In this document: positions 38,388-44,214 of the stretch, piece after piece
How the letters are laid out: each line of letters starts with the position of its first letter
How positions within the stretch are numbered: the stretch's first letter is position 1
NCBI RefSeq assembly: GCF_019263705.2
Contig: NZ_JADQDK010000001.1
Location: 5,518,001 to 5,582,000 of the forward strand
Direction of reading: 5' to 3'
Length of the DNA stretch: 64,000 nucleotides
Source of the DNA: Pseudonocardia abyssalis
Lineage (GTDB): Bacteria; Actinomycetota; Actinomycetes; Mycobacteriales; Pseudonocardiaceae
Notes under the pieces: model-generated
Database searches by the model: none
What the model was told of the DNA's origin: nothing
The model's input: only the letters and a program-made list of their open reading frames with translations
Translations under genes and position numbers: made by a program

Positions 38388-38423
38388 TCCGGTGTGTCCG
38401 GTGTATCCGGTGTATCCGGTCTG
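38388..38423 (+). repeat. Short 9-bp tandem repeat
   Basis: Four imperfect units of TCCGGTGTA (TCCGGTGTG, TCCGGTGTA twice, TCCGGTCTG) lie in the gap between the two paralogous membrane-protein genes. It has no coding role. It may carry promoter function for the second gene but this is not shown. Confidence 0.6.
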
Positions 38424-38459
38424 CGGGCGGGGTGACGGGCGGTCTGCGACGCTGGGGGC

Positions 38460-39056
38460 GTGACGGACACCGCGCCCACGGGAGTGACCACCCGCCGCCG
38501 GGTCGGGCCGGTGGTCGCCGTCGCCGCCCCCGGGCTCGTGCTCGCCGTCGCCGGGCTGTTCCACCCCCGTGCGCTCGCCCCGTCGACGGCCACACTCTGG
38601 TGGAACCTGCACGTCGTCCTGCTACCGCTGTTCCCGCTGCTGGCCGTGGCGCTGTGGGTGCTGCTGCGCGGGGAGCGGGGCGTGCTGGCGTGGCTCGCGC
38701 GGATCGCCGCCTACGGCTACGCCGCGTTCTACACGGCGCTCGACGTGCTGGCCGGGATCGGCGCCGGGTACCTCGTCGACGAGGCCCGGGGCGGCAGCCA
38801 GGAGGCCAACGACCTGCGCGCGCTCGGCAACGACCTCGGCATGATCGGGTCCTGGTCGTTCCTCGTGGCCACAGTGCTCGTCGGAGTGCTGCTGGTGCGC
38901 CGCGACGGGCGGGCGGCCCTGCCCGGCGCGGTGATCCTGTTCGGCGGGGCGGCGAACTTCCTGCACGGCCACATCTACTGGCCCTCCGGCGGCCTGGCGG
39001 TGCTCGCGATCGGCGTCGGGTGCGGGGCGCTGGCGTACGCGGCGCGGCCGGCCTGA
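38460..39056 (+). CDS. Hypothetical membrane protein (tandem paralog 2)
   Basis: A 198-aa protein with about six membrane segments, similar to the product of the preceding gene over its whole length (HPRALAPSTATLWWNLHVVLLPLFPLL, RIAAYGYAAFYTALDVLAGIGAGYLVDEA and NFLHGHIYWPSGGLAVLAIG). Conserved WW, H and GHI residues in both copies suggest a shared active or metal site. Function unknown. It starts with GTG 38460. A decayed permease gene lies on the other strand just after it. Confidence 0.82.
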   Translation: MTDTAPTGVTTRRRVGPVVAVAAPGLVLAVAGLFHPRALAPSTATLWWNLHVVLLPLFPLLAVALWVLLRGERGVLAWLARIAAYGYAAFYTALDVLAGIGAGYLVDEARGGSQEANDLRALGNDLGMIGSWSFLVATVLVGVLLVRRDGRAALPGAVILFGGAANFLHGHIYWPSGGLAVLAIGVGCGALAYAARPA

Positions 39057-39420
39057 CCCGTCCGCCGGACGAGCACCACCCCGGCGACGGCCAGTGCGCC
39101 GCCGGGCACCGTCGCCCGCTCGCCGAGCCACGCCGGCACCAGGTGGAGCGCCACGGTGCTGTGGGCGACCGTCGTGCACGACACGGTCGGACCAGGCCGG
39201 GCAACCCGGTGCCGACGGCACGATCCCGAGCGCCACGGCCGTCGCGGTCGCGCCGGTCGGTGCGTCGGGCAGGTCGGCGAGCAGGGCGGGCAGCGCCGGG
39301 AGGGCCAGCAGTCGCCCAGACCGACCACATCGTGGCCGACAGCGCGCCCGGTTCCTCGGCGAGCGGCTTGACCGCCAGGTGGTGGAGGCCCTGACACACC
39401 GCAGCACCTCGCCGGTCATG
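39054..39420 (-). pseudogene. Decayed EamA/DMT-family permease fragment
   Basis: Reading the minus strand, three frames in succession give pieces of one EamA transporter C-terminal half: LAVKPLAEEPGALSATMWSV, then LLALPALPALLADLPDAPTG and TAVALGIVPSAPG, then TTVAHSTVALHLVPAWLGE and [13 protein letters not shown]. At least two frameshifts and a deletion within the AHSTVA-LYLVP-WLGE region separate them. The N-terminal half is absent. No start or ribosome-binding site remains. It is a dead gene remnant in an otherwise gene-free 560-bp stretch. Confidence 0.75.
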
Positions 39421-39619
39421 AGCCGGTCCTGGCGGGCCGGCACGCCCGGCCCGTGGCGCCGGTGCCGACACGCCCCCGGATCCGGTGCCGCTCCGCCGCG
39501 CTCGTCGCCGCCGGGGTGGGGGCCGCGCCGGGTACGCGAGCCGTGGTGGACGCCTGCGGGGACGGGAGCACGCGACGGTGTGCGGCCACGACGCCCGCCG
39601 CACTGGCAGGATCGGGTTC

Positions 39620-40744
39620 GTGCAGACCCTGCCCAAGGGCGCCAACGCGCCGCTCCCGCCCGGTCCCGTCTCGGTGCGCGTCACGGCCGCCGCGCCCGTC
39701 GACATCTCGGCCCTGCTGGTCGCGGCCACCGGCAAGGTGCGCGGCGACGCCGACTTCGTGTTCTACAACCAGCCGCAGGCGGCCGGCGTCCGCTACAACC
39801 CCGACGGCGTCGACGTCGACCCGTCGGCGGTGGAGGACGCGATCGAGACCGTCGTCGTCACCGCGAGCCTCGACGGCCGCGGGCCCGCCACGTTCGGGGC
39901 GCTCGGCGGGCTGCGGATGGACGTCGCGGTCGGCGGGTCGCCGCTGGTGACGTTCACCCCCGAGGGACTCGGGGCGGAGACGGCGCTGCTGTGCGTGGAG
40001 ATCTACCGGCGCGGCGCGCAGTGGAAGGTGCGCGCGGTCGGGCAGGGCTACGCGAACGGGCTCGGCGGGATCGCCACCGACTACGGCATCTCCGTCGACG
40101 ACGAGCCGGCGCAGGTGGCGGCCGCCCCGGTGGCGCCCGCGCCGCCCGCCGCCCCGTCCGTCGTCAACCTCGACAAGGGGAAGGTGTCGCTGGCCAAGCG
40201 GCAGACCGTCTCGCTGACGAAGACCGGTGCACCGGCCCTGCGGCGCGTCGCGATGGGCCTGGGCTGGGACCCGGCCCGCGGCGGGCGCAGCATCGACCTC
40301 GACGCGTCCGCCGTCGTGATCGGCAGCCGCGGCAAGAAGACCGACTCGGTGTGGTTCATGAGCAAGAGCGCCTTCAGGGGCGCGCTCGAGCACTCCGGCG
40401 ACAACCTCACCGGCGCCGGGGACGGCGACGACGAGACCATCCAGGTCGACCTCGCGAAGCTCCCCGACGACGTGCAGGCGATCGTGTTCGTCGTCAACTC
40501 CTTCCAGGGCCAGAAGTTCACCGAGGTCGCCCGGGCCTACTGCCGCCTCGTCGACCTCGACACCCGCGCCGAGCTCGTCCGCTTCGAGCTGACCGACTCG
40601 AAGCCGCACACCGGCGTGATCATGTCCGTGCTGCGCCGCGCGGGCGCCGCCTGGACGATGACCGCGATCGGCGAGTTCCACGACGGCAAGACGGTCCGCG
40701 CGATGTACGGCCCGGCCGAGGCGCTGCTGAGGGACCTGGGCTAG
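39620..40744 (+). CDS. Double TerD domain protein
   Basis: A 374-aa protein with two TerD-type domains separated by a Pro/Ala-rich linker (about residues 175-190). Domain 1 includes ALLVAATGKVRGDADFVFYN and GIATDYGISVDD. Domain 2 includes VSLTKTGAPALRRVAMGLGWD, IDLDASAVV and FHDGKTVRAMYGP. The acidic D-DAS loop is a likely calcium site in domain 2, while domain 1 has a less canonical version. TerD proteins are linked to tellurite and envelope-stress responses. GTG 39620 begins with QTLPKGANAPLP, the usual TerD start. A GntR regulator gene begins 2 bp after its stop. Confidence 0.9.
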   Translation: MQTLPKGANAPLPPGPVSVRVTAAAPVDISALLVAATGKVRGDADFVFYNQPQAAGVRYNPDGVDVDPSAVEDAIETVVVTASLDGRGPATFGALGGLRMDVAVGGSPLVTFTPEGLGAETALLCVEIYRRGAQWKVRAVGQGYANGLGGIATDYGISVDDEPAQVAAAPVAPAPPAAPSVVNLDKGKVSLAKRQTVSLTKTGAPALRRVAMGLGWDPARGGRSIDLDASAVVIGSRGKKTDSVWFMSKSAFRGALEHSGDNLTGAGDGDDETIQVDLAKLPDDVQAIVFVVNSFQGQKFTEVARAYCRLVDLDTRAELVRFELTDSKPHTGVIMSVLRRAGAAWTMTAIGEFHDGKTVRAMYGPAEALLRDLG

Positions 40745-40746
40745 CG

Positions 40747-41460
40747 GTGGAGCAGGTCGGCGCGGACCCGATGGGCGCCCGGGTGCTGGGGGCGCTGCGC
40801 ACGGCCGTCATCTCCGGGGAGCTGGCGCCGGGCTCGCTGCACTCGGTGCAGCAGCTCGCGACCCAGCTCGGGGTGTCGCGCACGCCCGTCCGGGAGGCGC
40901 TGATCCAGCTGGCGCAGCAGGGGATCGTCCGGTTCGAGCGCAACCGCGGCGTGCGGGTGCTGCAGACCTCGCTGCACGACCTCGAGGAGGTCTTCGCGCT
41001 CCGGCTGCTGCTCGAGGTGCCCGCCACCCGCCGCGCCTGCGCCCTGTTCGACGCCGCCGGGCGCCGGGACCTGCGCAGGATCTTCCGGGCGATGGAGCGC
41101 GCCGCCGACGCCGACGACGAGTTCGCGCTCTGGGAGCACGACCGGCGCTTCCACCGGGCGGTGCTGGAGGCGTCGGGCAACCGGCGGTTGGCGCAGTACG
41201 TCGACGGGCTGCGCGACACGGTCCTGCGGCGCGGGGTGTCGACGGCGCGGTCGTCGCGCTCGCTGCACGACATCGTCGCCGAGCACGTGGTGATCCTGGA
41301 ACGGATCGAGGCGTCCGACGCCGACGGGGCCGCGGCGGCCATGCACGCGCACGTCCGGCACACCGCGGAGCTGCTCATCGCGCAGGAGAGCGGGGAGCCC
41401 GCGGGCACCGTCGAGATCGACCTGGCCTGGACGACCCATGATCGGATGCGCACGGATTGA
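40747..41460 (+). CDS. GntR family transcriptional regulator (FadR/FCD type)
   Basis: A 237-aa regulator. The N-terminal winged helix has LGALRTAVISGELAPGS, VQQLATQLGVSRTPVREALIQLAQQGIV and the wing; the C-terminal FCD domain includes ALRLLLEVPATRRAC, HDRRFHRAVLEASGN and a metal-type HVVILERIEASDAD helix with His residues. FCD regulators typically bind small carboxylic acids and often control the adjacent catabolic genes. It follows the TerD gene with almost no gap and precedes the lactonase gene by 73 bp on the same strand, so it may control the lactonase-transhydrogenase set. GTG 40747 is used; ATG 40771 is an alternative. Confidence 0.9.
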   Translation: MEQVGADPMGARVLGALRTAVISGELAPGSLHSVQQLATQLGVSRTPVREALIQLAQQGIVRFERNRGVRVLQTSLHDLEEVFALRLLLEVPATRRACALFDAAGRRDLRRIFRAMERAADADDEFALWEHDRRFHRAVLEASGNRRLAQYVDGLRDTVLRRGVSTARSSRSLHDIVAEHVVILERIEASDADGAAAAMHAHVRHTAELLIAQESGEPAGTVEIDLAWTTHDRMRTD

Positions 41461-41533
41461 CGAGTGGCATGTCACATGTCACGGTGCGGTCAGGCGCGTC
41501 CGAGCGCGTCCCTCGACGGCGAGAGGATCCCTC

Positions 41534-42346
41534 ATGGCCACCGCGAACAAGGTCACCGTCATCCCCTGCGGGGCGATGACGGCCGACCTCACCTGGCTCC
41601 TGATCAAGCCCGGCAAGTCGATCACCGACCGCCACCACAAGGACGCCCCGCCGCCGTGGGTGGACGTGCCCACGCACTGCGTGCTGGTGGAGACCGACGA
41701 GGGCAAGGTCCTCTGGGACACCAGCTGTCCGAGCGACTGGGAGGAGCGCTGGGCGCCCACCGGCCTGCAGGACTTCTTCCCCTACGACAAGGCCGGCGAC
41801 GACGAGTACCTCGACGCGCGGCTCAACCAGCTCGGCGTCGGCCTCGACGAGATCGACTACGTGATCCTCTCGCACCTGCACTTCGACCACGCCGGCAACG
41901 CGCAGATGTTCAAGAACACCAACGCGAAGCTGGTCTGCCACGAGCGCGAGAAGGACTTCGCGTTCAACTTCGAGGGCCCGTTCAACGGCGCGCACCTCAA
42001 GGCCGACTACGAGGGCCTGGACTTCCAGACCGTCTCCGGCGACACCGACTTCCTCCCCGGCATCAAGCTCATCGAGACCCCCGGCCACACCGTCGGCACG
42101 ATGTCGATGCAGGTCGACCTGCCCGACACCGGCACGATGATCTTCACCTCGGACGCCGTCTACATGGGCGAGAGCTTCGGCCCGCCCGCCACGCCCGCCG
42201 CGATCGTCAACAACCTCGAGGACTTCTACCGGTCCGTCGAGAAGCTGCGCGGGATCCAGGAGAAGACCGGCGCACAGATGGTCTTCGGCCACGACGCCGA
42301 GCAGATCCACCAGCTGCGCGTGGCGCCGGACGGGTCGTACACGTGA
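41534..42346 (+). CDS. MBL-fold lactonase (AHL/gamma-butyrolactone lactonase family)
   Basis: A 270-aa metallo-beta-lactamase-fold hydrolase of the N-acyl homoserine lactonase type. HLHFDHAGN (about residues 114-122) is the dinuclear metal motif; ETPGHTVGTMSMQVD supplies the next His, SDAVYM the bridging Asp, and FGHDAEQ the last His. Members such as AttM/BlcC hydrolyse gamma-butyrolactone to 4-hydroxybutyrate. The ATG 41534 has GAGAGGA upstream. Four-base overlap with the downstream transhydrogenase gene indicates joint function. Confidence 0.88.
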   Translation: MATANKVTVIPCGAMTADLTWLLIKPGKSITDRHHKDAPPPWVDVPTHCVLVETDEGKVLWDTSCPSDWEERWAPTGLQDFFPYDKAGDDEYLDARLNQLGVGLDEIDYVILSHLHFDHAGNAQMFKNTNAKLVCHEREKDFAFNFEGPFNGAHLKADYEGLDFQTVSGDTDFLPGIKLIETPGHTVGTMSMQVDLPDTGTMIFTSDAVYMGESFGPPATPAAIVNNLEDFYRSVEKLRGIQEKTGAQMVFGHDAEQIHQLRVAPDGSYT

Positions 42347-43626
42347 CCGGGATCGAACTGAAGGAGGAGACGATCTTCACGTGGGGTGCGCCCCCGCTGA
42401 AGTTCGGGGCGGGCGCCTCGGACGAGATCGGCTTCGAGATGTCCGGCTACGGCGTCAAGCGCGTCCTGATCGTCACCGATCCGGGCGTCAGCGCGCTGGG
42501 CATCCCGCAGCGCATCGCCGACACGCTCTCGCGCTACGACATCTCCTCGGAGATCTTCGACGGCGTGCACGTCGAGCCCACCGACGACTCGATGAACAAG
42601 GCCGTCGAGTACGCCCGGGTGCAGGGTGAGTGGGACGGGTTCGTGGCCGTCGGCGGTGGGTCGGCGATCGACACCGCCAAGGCGATCAACCTGCTGACGT
42701 CGCACCCCGGCGAGCTGATGGACTACATCAACAAGCCGATCGGCGCGGCCAAGGCCCCGCCCGGGCAGCTCAAGCCGCTGATCGCGGTGCCGACGACGGC
42801 GGGCACCGGCTCGGAGTCCACCGCGATGTGCGTGCTGGACATCCTGTCGATGAAGGTCAAGACCGGGATCAGCCACTGGCGGCTGCGCCCGACCCTGGCC
42901 GTCATCGACCCGCTGCTGACGATGACGCTCGGCCCCGAGGTCAGCGCGGCGTCCGGGATGGACATCGTGTGCCACGCGGTCGAGAGCTACACCGCGCGCT
43001 ACTACACGACGTTCGACCGCAAGAAGCCCGAGGAGCGGGTCACCTACTGCGGCTCGAACCCGGTGTCGGACCTGTGGTGCGAGAAGGCGATGGCGCTCAT
43101 CGCGCAGTCGTTCCGCGGGTCGGTGCGGGAGGGGTCGCTGGAGGACCGCTCCAACATGATGATGGCCGCGACGTTCGCGGGCATGGGGTTCGGCAACTCC
43201 GGCGTGCACATCCCGCACGCCAACGCCTACCCGATCGCGGGCATGGTCAAGGACTACCGCCCGGCGGGCTACCCGCAGGACGAGCCGATGGTGCCGCACG
43301 GCCAGTCGGTGTCGCTGACCGCGCCCGAGGCGTTCCGCTTCTCCTTCGAGTCCGCCCCCGAGCGGCACCTGCGGGCCGCGGAGCTGATGGACCCGCGCGC
43401 CGACAAGCACGCGAAGCCGTCGGAGCAGCTGCCGTCGGTGCTCGTCTCGCTGATGCGCGACATCGACATCCCCAACGGGATCGGCGGCGTCGGCTACACC
43501 GAGTCGGACGTCCCGGACCTCGTCCCCGGCACGATGAAGCAGGCCCGCCTGCTCGCGACGTGCCCGAAGACGCCGACCGAGGACGACATCGCCGGGATCC
43601 TGACCCGGTCCATCGAGAACTGGTAG
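42343..43626 (+). CDS. Iron-containing alcohol dehydrogenase, hydroxyacid-oxoacid transhydrogenase type
   Basis: A 427-aa group III alcohol dehydrogenase resembling ADHFE1. GGGSAIDTAKAINLL and PTTAGTGSESTAMCVLD bind nucleotide. Metal ligands are expected in GMDIVCHAVESY and HIPHANAYP. The insertion with EERVTYCGSNPVSDLWCEKA and a long PAGYPQDEPMVPHGQSV loop are typical of hydroxyacid-oxoacid transhydrogenases, which oxidise 4-hydroxybutyrate to succinic semialdehyde while reducing 2-oxoglutarate to D-2-hydroxyglutarate. GTG 42343 overlaps the lactonase stop. A D-2-hydroxyglutarate-type dehydrogenase is encoded two genes downstream. Confidence 0.9.
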   Translation: MTGIELKEETIFTWGAPPLKFGAGASDEIGFEMSGYGVKRVLIVTDPGVSALGIPQRIADTLSRYDISSEIFDGVHVEPTDDSMNKAVEYARVQGEWDGFVAVGGGSAIDTAKAINLLTSHPGELMDYINKPIGAAKAPPGQLKPLIAVPTTAGTGSESTAMCVLDILSMKVKTGISHWRLRPTLAVIDPLLTMTLGPEVSAASGMDIVCHAVESYTARYYTTFDRKKPEERVTYCGSNPVSDLWCEKAMALIAQSFRGSVREGSLEDRSNMMMAATFAGMGFGNSGVHIPHANAYPIAGMVKDYRPAGYPQDEPMVPHGQSVSLTAPEAFRFSFESAPERHLRAAELMDPRADKHAKPSEQLPSVLVSLMRDIDIPNGIGGVGYTESDVPDLVPGTMKQARLLATCPKTPTEDDIAGILTRSIENW

Positions 43627-43631
43627 CCCCT

Positions 43632-43671
43632 GTGCGCGGAGACCGTGGCCCCGGCCAGGGTCTCCGCGCAC
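43632..43671 (+). terminator. Hairpin between the transhydrogenase and zinc-ribbon genes
   Basis: GTGCGCGGAGACC (43632-43644) and GGTCTCCGCGCAC (43659-43671) form a perfect 13-bp stem with a 14-base loop. It starts 5 bases after the stop of the transhydrogenase gene and ends 17 bases before the next start, so it may attenuate rather than end transcription. Confidence 0.6.
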
Positions 43672-43688
43672 GAGGCCCGGAGGGCCCC

Positions 43689-44210
43689 ATGCCGATCTAC
43701 GTCTTCAAGTGCGGGTGCGGGTACCGCTTCGAGTACCTGGCCTCGTTCGACGCCGCCGCGCCGGGCTGCCCGTCGTGCGGCGGTGAGACCCGGAAGATCC
43801 CCGCCGGGTTCAGCCTGGGCGGTCAGGCGAGCGCCGGGCTGTCCAAGGAGCAGATGCCGCAGACGTGGCGCGGCACCTACAACGGTGACCGCGAGTACGT
43901 CACGAACCTGCGCCGGCAGTGGGACAAGCGTCAGCAGGTCGAGGCGAAGCACCCCGAGATCGCCGGCGACCAGCGGCCGATCATCGCGCACGAGGGCCGC
44001 TACCACGCCGCGCCGCTGCGGGCCGGGGACGTCCCGCTCGGCGGAGCCGCAGGTCACGGCCCTGCGGCCGACGTCGCCGAACCGGCCCCGTCCACCGGGC
44101 ACGGCCACGGACACGGCGGGCACGGCCATGGTCACGGCACCGGTTCGGCGCCTGCGACGAAGCCCACCCCGGGGTCGACGGGTGCTTCCCCGGCGGGCGG
44201 ATCAGACTGA
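43689..44210 (+). CDS. FmdB-type zinc-ribbon protein with His-rich tail
   Basis: A 173-aa protein. The N-terminal zinc ribbon has PIYVFKCGCGYRFEYL and CPSCGGETRKIPAGFS, with four Cys in two pairs. The middle contains YNGDREYVTNLRRQWDKR. The C-terminus carries HGHGHGGHGHGHG, a metal-binding stretch like those of nickel or zinc handling proteins. FmdB proteins are regulatory or scaffold proteins of unclear role. It sits between the transhydrogenase and the flavoprotein; a role in supplying metal to these enzymes is possible but not shown. Confidence 0.85.
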   Translation: MPIYVFKCGCGYRFEYLASFDAAAPGCPSCGGETRKIPAGFSLGGQASAGLSKEQMPQTWRGTYNGDREYVTNLRRQWDKRQQVEAKHPEIAGDQRPIIAHEGRYHAAPLRAGDVPLGGAAGHGPAADVAEPAPSTGHGHGHGGHGHGHGTGSAPATKPTPGSTGASPAGGSD

Positions 44211-44214
44211 CGCC

